From Rubricoccus sp038746605 (lineage in GTDB: Bacteria > Bacteroidota > Rhodothermia > Rhodothermales > Rubricoccaceae), in contig JBCDKM010000025.1 in assembly GCA_038746605.1 (NCBI GenBank), forward strand, positions 1 through 64,000: a stretch of 64,000 nucleotides of DNA, given 5' to 3'. Below, piece by piece: positions 7,819 through 14,903 of this stretch; the stretch's first letter is position 1, and every line of letters starts with the position of its first letter. The translations under genes and the position numbers were made by a program. The notes below the pieces were generated by a model. It was not told the origin of the DNA, did no database searches, and was given only the letters and a program-made list of their open reading frames with translations.

Positions 7819-8925
7819 CTACTCGATCACGCGCGTCTCAGGTCTGAACGCCAGCCAGGCGAACGCGAACGTGTCGTGGAACGGGAGCGTCTCCAGCCGC
7901 GCGCCCGCCAATGGCCCCGAGACCGCCTCACCGGTCACACTCCACACGCTCCCCGTCTCGTCGCGGATCTCGCCGCCTGTCGCGGAGAACGCCAGCGCCG
8001 TTCCCTCGTGCTCCGGCACGAACGCGCCGACGGCGCCCCGGTCGCTCGCCTCCGCGATGGTCGCCTCTCCGAGGGCCGTCGCCGTGCCCTCGCGCCAGAC
8101 CACCACGACGGGCTCGCCGCCGACCGTACCCTGCCAGACGCCGTCTTCGCGAAGGCGCGCGAAGGAGACCGCGACGGCCTCCCCGCCCCGCTCCACCGCC
8201 ACGACGTGCTCCATCGGCGGGAGGCGGCCGTCGGTCTCGCCCTCGAAGAGGAAGGGCCGCGTGTCCACGTCGTCGTAGCCGACGTACGGGTTGCGGCCGT
8301 AGTCGCGCGAGTGGCCGGTCTCGCGAGAGAGCACCAGGGCCCCCGGCGCCGACTGGCGGGCGTCTGCGAAGGAGACGATCTGGGCGGGAAGCTGGGTCAG
8401 CGTCGCGCCGAGGAGATCGCCTACGAGGGCCTCGCCGGTAATCTGCTGCCAGAGGGTCTCGGTGCCCCGGTCGTACATCACCATGTCGGAGAGACGGAGC
8501 ATCCCGCTCACGCCGAGACTGACCGTCCGCGTCTCGTCCTCGTGCGTGAGCCGCCGGTCGAACGCGACGGCAGCGTAGCAGAGCGGGCAAAAGGTGACGG
8601 CCACGGGCATGCCGCCCAGCGTGTCGTTCGCGATCTCGTGCCATGTCAGGATCTGGAGCGGGTAGATCCGCGCGATCCCGCCTGCGCGCAACAGGATGAC
8701 CGGCTCGCGGTCCTCCAGCCAGTCGGCCTCGCTCTGCGCGATGTAGCGCGGCGCGTCGATGGAGGGAATGCCGTCCTTGGGAGGCCCGCCGCTGCGCAAT
8801 TCGCTCAGCTCGATGGAGCGCTTGGCTGTGTTGGTGGAGAAACCGGGGAGGGCTTCCTCGCGAGGTTCCTGCGCCCCAGCACAGGCGGTGAGAGCAGCAG
8901 CGAGAAGCAGGACGAGCAGGCGCAT
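7819..8925 (-). CDS. DUF3179 domain lipoprotein
   Basis: 368 residues from the ATG at 8925, which opens a lipoprotein signal (MRLLVLLLAAALTAC, lipobox LTAC, Cys 15). The body matches DUF3179: HEIANDTLGGMPVAVTFCPLCYAAVAF with the paired cysteines CPLC at 113-116, and later FHDTFAFAWLAFRPET at the C-terminus. The family is common in bacteria and archaea of marine and soil origin; its biochemical role is not known. The CPxC pair suggests metal binding or redox activity, but that is inference. The open frame extends to 9090, beyond the signal peptide, and would run across a palindrome. Confidence 0.88.
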   Translation of the reverse strand: MRLLVLLLAAALTACAGAQEPREEALPGFSTNTAKRSIELSELRSGGPPKDGIPSIDAPRYIAQSEADWLEDREPVILLRAGGIARIYPLQILTWHEIANDTLGGMPVAVTFCPLCYAAVAFDRRLTHEDETRTVSLGVSGMLRLSDMVMYDRGTETLWQQITGEALVGDLLGATLTQLPAQIVSFADARQSAPGALVLSRETGHSRDYGRNPYVGYDDVDTRPFLFEGETDGRLPPMEHVVAVERGGEAVAVSFARLREDGVWQGTVGGEPVVVVWREGTATALGEATIAEASDRGAVGAFVPEHEGTALAFSATGGEIRDETGSVWSVTGEAVSGPLAGARLETLPFHDTFAFAWLAFRPETRVIE

Positions 8926-8988
8926 GGGTCGAAGGTCGCGGCGTCCCGGGTCAGACGGGTACTGCCCACCCGCGATTGCCGGGTTCCT

Positions 8989-9008
8989 CCGCCTCGGCAC
9001 CGAGGCGG
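8989..9008. repeat. Dispersed palindrome, short-loop copy (divergent region upstream of tgt)
   Basis: Perfect arms CCGCCTCGG/CCGAGGCGG with loop CA, in the 182-bp region between two divergent genes; this is a case where termination is an unlikely role. Confidence 0.8.
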
Positions 9009-9107
9009 ACACAGTCAACCAGCCCGACATCCGCTCCGCACGGCGAATCCCCGGACGCTCGGCCCGCTGACCGCGATCATGCGTAGGCACGAACGACTCA
9101 CCGGAGC

Positions 9108-10244
9108 ATGCCTCTCCGCTACACCCTCCAGGCCACCTGTCCCGAGACCGGCGCCCGCGCGGGCCTCATCGAGACCGATCACGGCACGATTGAGACGCCC
9201 ATCTTCATGCCCGTCGGCACAGCGGGAAGCGTCAAGTCCCTCTCACCTCGCGCGCTGACCGACGATATCGGCGCGCAGATCATCCTGGGCAACACGTACC
9301 ACCTGCACCTCCGGCCCGGACGCGAGGTCCTCCGCGAGATGGGCGGGCTCCACCGGTTCATGTCGTGGGACCGGCCCATCCTCACAGACAGCGGCGGCTT
9401 CCAGGTCTTCTCCCTCGCGGACCTCCGCACGATGAGCGAGGAGGGCGTCCGCTTTCGCAACCACCTCGACGGGCAGTACCTCACGTTCACGCCGGAGAAC
9501 GTCGTCGATACGCAGCGGGACATCGGGAGCGACATCATGATGGTCTTGGATGAGTGCCCGCCCGCGACGGTGGACGAGGCGACCGCGCGAACGTCCAACG
9601 CGCTGACGGTCCGTTGGGCTCATCGCGCCTTCGAGCACTACCGCAAGACCGAGCCCCGCTACGGCCACCACCAGGCCCTCTTCCCCATCGTGCAGGGCGT
9701 GGTCTACCCGGCCGTCCGGCGCGAGAGCGCGCGCCAACTGTTGGAGTTAGACGCCGAGGGGTACGCCATCGGCGGGCTGAGCGTCGGCGAGACGGCGGAG
9801 GTGATGTATGACATCGTGGAGGTCGTGGGCGAGATCCTCCCGCAGGACCGCCCGCGCTACCTCATGGGCGTCGGGACGCCACAGAACCTGATCGAGAACG
9901 TCGCGCGAGGCGTGGACATGTTCGATTGCGTCATGCCGACCCGCAACGGCCGCAACGGAACGCTCTTCACGACGCAGGGCATCGTCAACATCAAGAACGC
10001 ACGCTGGCAGACGGACGCCTCGTCTGTGGACCCCGGGCTGGAGCACTACGCGGCGCGGACTTTTTCCAAGGCTTACCTCCGTCACCTCACGAAGGCCAAC
10101 GAGCCGCTGTTCATGGAGATCGCCTCCATGCAGAACGTGGGCTTCTACCTCTGGCTGATGCGCAGCATGCGCGAGGCCATCCTGGAAGGCCGTTTCCCAC
10201 AGTTCCGCCGCGAGTGGAGCGACCGCGTGGCGCAACGAGCCTGA
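9108..10244 (+). CDS. tgt: Queuine/preQ1 tRNA-guanine transglycosylase, zinc site lost
   Basis: Exchanges guanine 34 for preQ1 in GUN-anticodon tRNAs, a step of queuosine synthesis. 378 residues, with the (TIM-barrel) active-site aspartates D94 in ILTDSGGFQVFS and nucleophile D273 in MFDCVMPTRNGRNG, plus substrate-binding GGLSVGE (222-228). In the E. coli enzyme a zinc ion is held by a CxCxxC motif and the histidine of an IHN motif; here the corresponding stretch (about 311-324, LEHYAARTFSKAYL) has no cysteine and the IHN equivalent reads MQN (341-343). The fold is otherwise complete and the gene looks functional. As I recall, Bacteroidota enzymes commonly lack the cysteines, so this is likely lineage-typical rather than decay. 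Confidence 0.93.
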   Translation: MPLRYTLQATCPETGARAGLIETDHGTIETPIFMPVGTAGSVKSLSPRALTDDIGAQIILGNTYHLHLRPGREVLREMGGLHRFMSWDRPILTDSGGFQVFSLADLRTMSEEGVRFRNHLDGQYLTFTPENVVDTQRDIGSDIMMVLDECPPATVDEATARTSNALTVRWAHRAFEHYRKTEPRYGHHQALFPIVQGVVYPAVRRESARQLLELDAEGYAIGGLSVGETAEVMYDIVEVVGEILPQDRPRYLMGVGTPQNLIENVARGVDMFDCVMPTRNGRNGTLFTTQGIVNIKNARWQTDASSVDPGLEHYAARTFSKAYLRHLTKANEPLFMEIASMQNVGFYLWLMRSMREAILEGRFPQFRREWSDRVAQRA

Positions 10245-10254
10245 CGCCACTCCC

Positions 10255-10276
10255 CCCGCCTCGGTGCCGAGGCGGG
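10255..10276. repeat. Dispersed palindrome, short-loop copy (after tgt)
   Basis: 11-bp... arms CCCGCCTCGG/CCGAGGCGGG around loop TG-type centre; begins 10 bases past the tgt stop. Confidence 0.8.
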
Positions 10277-10302
10277 CGCACCCGGCCGGAACGCCTCCCG
10301 AT

Positions 10303-10338
10303 CTTCCGACATCCGACCTCGCACTTCCGACACCCCGC
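10303..10338. repeat. Short imperfect tandem repeat ahead of yhbY-like gene
   Basis: CTTCCGACA appears twice (10303 and 10324 regions) with TCCGAC and CCCGCA fragments between, giving a run of related 7-9-base units directly before the start codon. Confidence 0.35.
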
Positions 10339-10629
10339 ATGACTTCCAAGCAACGCGCCCACCTCCGCAAACTGGCGCACCCTCTCAAGCCTCTCCTCCA
10401 CGTCGGCAAGGAGGGCGCGAGCGTGGCCTCCATCCGCGCGCTGCGCCAGGCGTTCAACACGCGCGAACTTGCCAAAGTGCGCGTGCTGGACGGCGCCCCC
10501 GGCTCCCCTCGCGAGGAGGCCGAGGCCCTCGCCGCTGAGATCGAAGGCGCGACGGTCGTCGCCGTTGCGGGCCGCAATGCCGTCCTCTACCGGCCCGACC
10601 CCGACGACCCGCAGATCCAACTCCCATGA
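10339..10629 (+). CDS. YhbY/CRM-domain RNA-binding protein
   Basis: 96 residues; the whole protein is one CRM (CRS1-YhbY) domain. It opens KQRAHLRKLAHPLKPLLHVGKEG, containing the conserved GKEG-type loop, then LRQAFNTRELAKVRVL, then VVAVAGRNAVLYR, the conserved C-terminal strand that precedes the family's usual ending. E. coli YhbY associates with pre-50S ribosomal particles. The stop overlaps the start of the next gene by four bases (ATGA), so both are probably translated together. A palindrome and short tandem repeats lie between it and tgt. Confidence 0.88.
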   Translation: MTSKQRAHLRKLAHPLKPLLHVGKEGASVASIRALRQAFNTRELAKVRVLDGAPGSPREEAEALAAEIEGATVVAVAGRNAVLYRPDPDDPQIQLP

Positions 10630-11219
10630 CTGAGACTCTTCGCATCCTCGTCGTCTACGGGTCCGTCCGCTCGCACCGGGCGGGCATCCGCGCGGCGCGC
10701 TACATCGTGCGCGGACTGGAAGATCGAGGCCACGCCGTCACGCTCGTGGACCCGGCCGAGACTCGCCTCCCGATGCTCGACCGGATGTACAAGGAGTTCG
10801 CCGACGGCGAGGCCCCCGAGCCGATGGAAACCCTCGCAGAACAGATCCGCACTGCCGATGCGTTCGTGATCGTGACGGGCGAGTACAACCACCTGCCACC
10901 GCCCGCACTGCTCAACACGCTGGACCACTTTCTGGAAGAATGGTCCTTTCGGCCGAGCGCCATCGTGAGCTACTCTGCCGGTCGCCTGGGCGGAGTTCGC
11001 GCCGCCGTCCACCTCCGCGACCTGCTGGCAGAGTTGGGCACCGTCTCGCTGCCGCGAGCGCTCGCCTACGGACAGGTCGGGAAGACGTTCGCGGAGGACG
11101 GCACGCCGCGCGAGGAGGACGCCGAGCGCCTCGCGAAAGACTTCTCGCGCTTCGCGGACGACCTGGAGTGGTACGCCCGCGCGCTGAAGGCCGCTCGCGC
11201 CGAGGGCACGCCCGGCTAG
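10626..11219 (+). CDS. NADPH-dependent FMN reductase family protein
   Basis: 197 residues of flavodoxin-like fold. The N-terminal phosphate-binding loop is VYGSVRSHRAGIRAARYIV and the FMN-ring contact is the typical TGEYNHLPPPALLNTLDHF (family form PEYN...LKN.iD). Likely a soluble NADPH:FMN or quinone reductase similar to azoreductases; the natural electron acceptor is unknown. Starts within the end of the YhbY-like gene (4-base ATGA overlap). A charged C-terminal extension follows residue ~165. Confidence 0.88.
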   Translation: MTETLRILVVYGSVRSHRAGIRAARYIVRGLEDRGHAVTLVDPAETRLPMLDRMYKEFADGEAPEPMETLAEQIRTADAFVIVTGEYNHLPPPALLNTLDHFLEEWSFRPSAIVSYSAGRLGGVRAAVHLRDLLAELGTVSLPRALAYGQVGKTFAEDGTPREEDAERLAKDFSRFADDLEWYARALKAARAEGTPG

Positions 11220-11238
11220 CTCTCCGATTCCAGCCCTG

Positions 11239-11258
11239 CCCGCCTCGGTACCGAGGCC
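11239..11258. repeat. Dispersed palindrome, short-loop copy, one arm decayed
   Basis: Core GCCTCGG-TA-CCGAGGC intact, outer base pairs lost (right side reads CCGAGGCCGA). Between flavin reductase and lemA. Confidence 0.65.
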
Positions 11259-11325
11259 GAGCCACCCGGAACGCAACCCGCCCGGGAGTGTCCGTACCCT
11301 GCACCTCCCTCTGACTCCCCCGATT

Positions 11326-11928
11326 ATGCGCAGCACTGGCGCCATCGTGATCCTCGTTGTCCTCCTCCTCGTCGGCTTTGCCGGATGCGCGGGGGTCGGC
11401 ACGTACAACTCCCTCACCGAGGCCGACGTCCGCGTCGAGCAAGCCTGGGGCGACCTGGAATCCACCTACCAGCGCCGCGCAGACCTCATCCCGAACCTCG
11501 TCGCGACGGTTCAGGGCGCGGCGGACTTCGAGCAGGAAACGCTCACCGCCGTCACCGAAGCACGCACCCGCGCCGTCAACGTCGAACTCTCCGGCGACGA
11601 CCTCAGTGACGCCTCGCGCGTGCAGCAGTACCAAGAGGCGCAGACGGCGCTCGCCGCTGCGACGGGATCCCTCATCAACCTCGTCCGCGAGGACTACCCG
11701 GAACTCGGCGCGACGGAGTCGTTCCGCGACCTCCAGGTCCAGTTGGAGGGCACCGAGAACCGCATCAATACGTCCCGACGCGACTACAACGCCGCCGTGG
11801 CGGACTACAACCGGTCCGTTCGCGTCTTCCCCGCGAACATCGTCGCGGGCATCACGGGGTTCGGTCAGAAGACACCCTTCGAGGCCGAGGCGGGTGCGGA
11901 GAACGCCCCAGACGTGTCCTTCGATTAA
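11326..11928 (+). CDS. LemA family protein
   Basis: 200 residues. An N-terminal hydrophobic segment (about 5-24, ending GFAGCAGVG, which could also be a lipobox) is followed by the LemA signature YNSLTEADVRVEQAWGDLESTYQRRADLIPNLVATVQGAA as an amphipathic helical bundle, and the late motif INTSRRDYNAAVADYNRSVRVFPANIVA. LemA proteins are membrane-anchored with an outside helical domain; function poorly understood. The next gene encodes a TPM-domain protein, and LemA-TPM pairing is common across bacteria, which supports a joint role at the envelope. Confidence 0.93.
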   Translation: MRSTGAIVILVVLLLVGFAGCAGVGTYNSLTEADVRVEQAWGDLESTYQRRADLIPNLVATVQGAADFEQETLTAVTEARTRAVNVELSGDDLSDASRVQQYQEAQTALAAATGSLINLVREDYPELGATESFRDLQVQLEGTENRINTSRRDYNAAVADYNRSVRVFPANIVAGITGFGQKTPFEAEAGAENAPDVSFD

Positions 11929-11943
11929 CGCTTCCTCCCGGAC

Positions 11944-12056
11944 GTGTCATCCTGAGCAAACGCGAAGGATCTCAGCACGATGCCAGTGCTATCGGTACCG
12001 TCCTCTACGGCTCGGGACTCCGAGTTGAGACCCTTCGCTCGCGCTCAGGGTGACAC
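11944..12056. repeat. TGTCATCCTGAGC-type inverted repeat element
   Basis: The left end GTGTCATCCTGAGC (11944-11957), continuing into GCGAAGGATCTCAG, is mirrored by GAGACCCTTCGCTCG (12026-12040) and GCGCTCAGGGTGACAC (12041-12056). The arms pair over about 30 bases with few mismatches around a ~55-base centre. I know this consensus as a widespread dispersed repeat in diverse bacteria. It sits between lemA and the TPM gene and overlaps any upstream ATG of the latter. Confidence 0.75.
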
Positions 12057-12084
12057 GCTGAACGACACCGCACCTTCGTCCCGC

Positions 12085-12900
12085 GTGCATCTCGCCCGCA
12101 TCCTACTCCTCGCCCTGCTGGCGGTCGCACTCAGCGGCCCCGTCATCGCGCAGCGGTTCGATCTGCCGCCTGCGCCAACGGACCTCCCCATTCAGGACAC
12201 CGCCGGGCTGCTCTCGACATCGGAGCGGCAAGCTATCGGACGAAAGCTCGTCGCCTTCGACGACTCCACCACCACTCAGGTCGCCGTCGCCATCGTGCCG
12301 ACGGTGGGCGGGGCGGACATGAACGAGTACGCGACAGAGCTCGGCCGCGACTGGGGCGTCGGCGATGCGGAGCGGGACAACGGCGTGGTGCTGCTCGTAG
12401 CGCTGAACGACCGCGAGATGTACATCGCGACCGGCTTCGGTGCGGAAGGCGCGCTGCCAGACGTGCTCGCGGGGCGCATCATCCGCGAGGTCATCGCGCC
12501 ACGTTTCCGCCAGGGCCAGTTCTACGCTGGACTGGACGAGGGTACCGATGCCATCCTGTCTGCGCTTCGGGGCGAATACACCCGCGACACCCGCCCGACC
12601 GCCTCCTCCGGCGACGGGACGGCCGAGGCGCTCGGCCTCGTGCTCGTCATCCTGATCGTGTTCATCGCGCTGGCCGTCGCGAACCGAGGACGCCCGGGGC
12701 CTCCGTCGTCCGGCAGCGGCGGAAAGCGGCGGAGGCGGCGCGGGGGTCCCGGCGTCGTGTTCATCCCGACGGGCGGTGGCTCGTGGGGTGGAGGAGGTGG
12801 TGGGTTCGGAGGCTTCGGTGGAGGCGGCTTTGGCGGCGGGGGCTTCGGTGGATTCGGGGGCGGAGGCTTCGGGGGCGGAGGCGCGGGCGGAGGCTGGTAG
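12085..12900 (+). CDS. TPM-domain membrane protein with glycine-rich tail
   Basis: 271 residues from the GTG at 12085, which starts a clean signal peptide (VHLARILLLALLAVALSGPVIAQ). An ATG at 11980 lies inside the inverted repeat element and is rejected. The mature protein has the TPM domain (DLPIQDTAGLLSTSERQAIGRKL, VAIVPTVGGADMNEYATELGRDWGVG, NGVVLLVALNDREMYIATGFG), a transmembrane helix (LGLVLVILIVFIALAVA), an Arg/Lys cluster and a tail of about 45 residues made almost only of Gly with Phe and Trp. TPM proteins of this layout, encoded with LemA, are thought to act at the membrane; some plant relatives are phosphatases. Confidence 0.9.
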   Translation: MHLARILLLALLAVALSGPVIAQRFDLPPAPTDLPIQDTAGLLSTSERQAIGRKLVAFDDSTTTQVAVAIVPTVGGADMNEYATELGRDWGVGDAERDNGVVLLVALNDREMYIATGFGAEGALPDVLAGRIIREVIAPRFRQGQFYAGLDEGTDAILSALRGEYTRDTRPTASSGDGTAEALGLVLVILIVFIALAVANRGRPGPPSSGSGGKRRRRRGGPGVVFIPTGGGSWGGGGGGFGGFGGGGFGGGGFGGFGGGGFGGGGAGGGW

Positions 12901-12923
12901 CCGCGCCACAGATCCCAGCCCTG

Positions 12924-12945
12924 CCCGCCTCGGTGTCGAGGCGGG
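12924..12945. repeat. Dispersed palindrome, short-loop copy (after TPM gene)
   Basis: Arms CCCGCCTCG/CGAGGCGGG around a GTGT centre; one central base pair changed. Confidence 0.75.
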
Positions 12946-13029
12946 CACCCTCGCGTCTTCTCTTTCAGCAGGCACGGGCCCCGCAGGGCCTCCCGTTATC
13001 TTGCTCGCCCCTACCCGCCCGACCGGCCC

Positions 13030-13353
13030 ATGGACCGCCTCGCGGCACTGACCGCCTTCCACGACGAGGACCCCGACGACCCGTTCACGCGGTTCGCCCT
13101 CGCGCAAGAATACCGGAAGCTCGGTGACGCCGACCAGGCGCTCGCCTTCTTCGAGGGCCTCGTCCGCGACCACCCGGACTACGTGGGCACCTACTACCAC
13201 CTCGGCGCGCTCTACGCCGCACTCGAACGCAGCGACGACGCGCTCCGCACCTACCGGGACGGCATCGCCATCGCTGCACGCGCGAACGATCTACACGCGC
13301 GCGCTGAGCTTCAGAGCGCTCTCCTAGAGGCCGAGGGCCTCGGTTTCGAATGA
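13030..13353 (+). CDS. Small tetratricopeptide-repeat protein
   Basis: 107 residues with no signal peptide. Two to three TPR units: DPFTRFALAQEYRKLGDADQALAFFEGLVRDHPDY, then VGTYYHLGALYAALERSDDALRTYRDGIAIA. TPRs mediate protein contacts; the partner is unknown. The stop overlaps the ATG of the LysM gene by four bases (ATGA), so the two are cotranslated. Confidence 0.85.
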   Translation: MDRLAALTAFHDEDPDDPFTRFALAQEYRKLGDADQALAFFEGLVRDHPDYVGTYYHLGALYAALERSDDALRTYRDGIAIAARANDLHARAELQSALLEAEGLGFE

Positions 13354-14420
13354 CCCGTCTCCTTCTCTCCCTCGCCCTTCTCCTCGCCGCGAGCGCCGCC
13401 TCCGCCCAGACATCTCGCGTCCACGTGGTGCAGCCTGGCGAGACGCTCTACCGCATCGCGCTGAACAACGGCACGACCGTGGACGAGCTCAAGGCGCTCA
13501 ACGGCCTCGCGACGAACACCATCCCGGTCGGGCTCCGCCTTCGCCTCCCGGACTCTGCTACGCCCGCCTCGGCGCCGAGGCCGACCGACCCGGAGCCCGA
13601 GCCCGAGCGTCCCGAGCCGCGCCCACCCGATGTGACACCGGAGCCCGAGCCGCAGACGCCCATCGAGCTCCGTCCGCAGCCGGAAGTGATGGACCCCATC
13701 CCGGATGCACCACGCGAGGGCACCACGCACATCGTCGCACGAGGGGAAACGCTCTTCCGCATCGCGCTCCAGTACGACACGACCGTCGAGGCGCTGCGTC
13801 AGCTCAACGGCATTCGCGGCGACCAGATCGCGGTCGGGCAGGAACTCGTCGTGACGCGCGGTGGGGGCAGGCCACAGTCCGGAGGCCGCGCTGCGCCCAT
13901 CGCGCGAGACCGTGAGTGGGACATCGAGCGCACGACGGTCCCGGCCGACCTCGCGCACTTCACCGAGCCCGGCGAGACGCTCTATTCCATCGCCGCCCGC
14001 TACAGCATCGCCGTGGACGACCTCGTCTCGCGCAACGCCGTCACGACCGCACCGCTCCAGCCGGGCACGCTGCTCGTCCTGCCCGAGCCGGTCAACCCCG
14101 CCGAGGCTGCCGGGCGCGAACTCCCACCCGTCACGAACCAGGGCCTCGCACTCGTCTTCCCGGACGTGATGCAGGGCCGCGCGACGGCCTCCGGCGAGCC
14201 CTACGATCCGCTCGACTTCACCGCCAGCCACCGCGAGTTGCCGTTCGACACGGTGCTGCTGATCACTAACCCTGCCAACGGCCGCAGCACCTTCGTGCGC
14301 GTGACCGACCGGGGGCCGGTGAGCCAGGCGTACCTGATGGAGATCTCGGCAGCGGCGGCTACCGCGCTGGGGTTGGACCCAAACGCTGCCCGCGAGGTGC
14401 AGGTGCGTCGGCTACCGTGA
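13350..14420 (+). CDS. LysM-repeat protein with RlpA-like double-psi barrel
   Basis: 356 residues: signal peptide (MTRLLLSLALLLAASAASA), three LysM modules (about 24-68, 125-170, 205-250; e.g. HVVQPGETLYRIALNNGTTVDELKALN) and a C-terminal RlpA-type domain (about 265-356: GRATASGEPYDPLDFTASHRELPFDTVLLITNPANGRSTFVRVTDRGPVS). LysM binds peptidoglycan glycans; RlpA barrels bind or cut denuded glycan strands. Likely a periplasmic cell-wall protein. The Pro/Glu-rich linker between LysM 1 and 2 contains an in-frame palindrome (PASAPRP, residues ~72-78). Confidence 0.9.
   Translation: MTRLLLSLALLLAASAASAQTSRVHVVQPGETLYRIALNNGTTVDELKALNGLATNTIPVGLRLRLPDSATPASAPRPTDPEPEPERPEPRPPDVTPEPEPQTPIELRPQPEVMDPIPDAPREGTTHIVARGETLFRIALQYDTTVEALRQLNGIRGDQIAVGQELVVTRGGGRPQSGGRAAPIARDREWDIERTTVPADLAHFTEPGETLYSIAARYSIAVDDLVSRNAVTTAPLQPGTLLVLPEPVNPAEAAGRELPPVTNQGLALVFPDVMQGRATASGEPYDPLDFTASHRELPFDTVLLITNPANGRSTFVRVTDRGPVSQAYLMEISAAAATALGLDPNAAREVQVRRLP
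13563..13584. repeat. Dispersed palindrome inside LysM gene linker
   Basis: CCGCCTCGG-CG-CCGAGGCCG, one mismatch in the outer right arm, translated PASAPRP in the flexible linker between two LysM modules. Confidence 0.7.
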
Positions 14421-14476
14421 GGCGAGAGAGTACCAGCCCACAGCTCGTTCTCAGCAAATCCCTCTCGCGTCCGACG

Positions 14477-14857
14477 ATGGAGCGGTTTCTCCTCGTCGCG
14501 ATTTTCCTCCTGGGTGCAGGTGTCTCTCGCGCTCAAGTCGATACCATCCGAATCGACCGGTCGGGTGACAAGCCTGTTCTCTATCTGCGCGACTCGTCGC
14601 TAGCGCCTGGCGTAGCCTCCGCGAGTGCGAGCGACAGCCTCGCGATTGTCCGCTACGGACCAGAGCCTTCCGCTGAGACAGAAGCGGGATCAAGGATGCC
14701 CACTCAGCACTTTCCAGCGGCAGGTCTGCTGTGGATTGTGGGCATCGTGACGGCCACCCTGAGTGCCTTCTTTGTCTGGCTCGGAGCGAAGCAACAACAA
14801 CGGACGCGCCTGGAACTGTGGCGCCAGCGCTCAGAACGACGCCGGCAAGACGCCTGA
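14477..14857 (+). CDS. Small single-span membrane protein of unknown function
   Basis: 126 residues. N-terminal signal peptide (MERFLLVAIFLLGAGVSRAQ), a hydrophilic mid-part with no recognisable motif, a transmembrane helix at about 83-104 (LLWIVGIVTATLSAFFVWLG), then a strongly basic cytoplasmic tail (KQQQRTRLELWRQRSERRRQDA). Codon use is less GC-biased than in neighbours. No family recognised. Confidence 0.6.
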   Translation: MERFLLVAIFLLGAGVSRAQVDTIRIDRSGDKPVLYLRDSSLAPGVASASASDSLAIVRYGPEPSAETEAGSRMPTQHFPAAGLLWIVGIVTATLSAFFVWLGAKQQQRTRLELWRQRSERRRQDA

Positions 14858-14861
14858 CTTT

Positions 14862-14898
14862 CCCCGCCTCGGTGCGCCCACGGACCACCCGAGGCGGA
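14862..14898. repeat. Dispersed palindrome, long-loop copy (between convergent genes)
   Basis: Arms CCGCCTCGG/CCGAGGCGG, 17-19-base loop with CCCACGG; lies just after the small membrane protein stop and just before the sensor gene stop. Confidence 0.75.
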
Positions 14899-14903
14899 CC
14901 GAC

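Noticed and set aside
13030..13353. Bacteroidota-type TAnnTTTG promoters ahead of several genes
   Set aside because: Only near matches (for example TATCTTGC near 12997) were found by eye; none had a convincing −33 partner.
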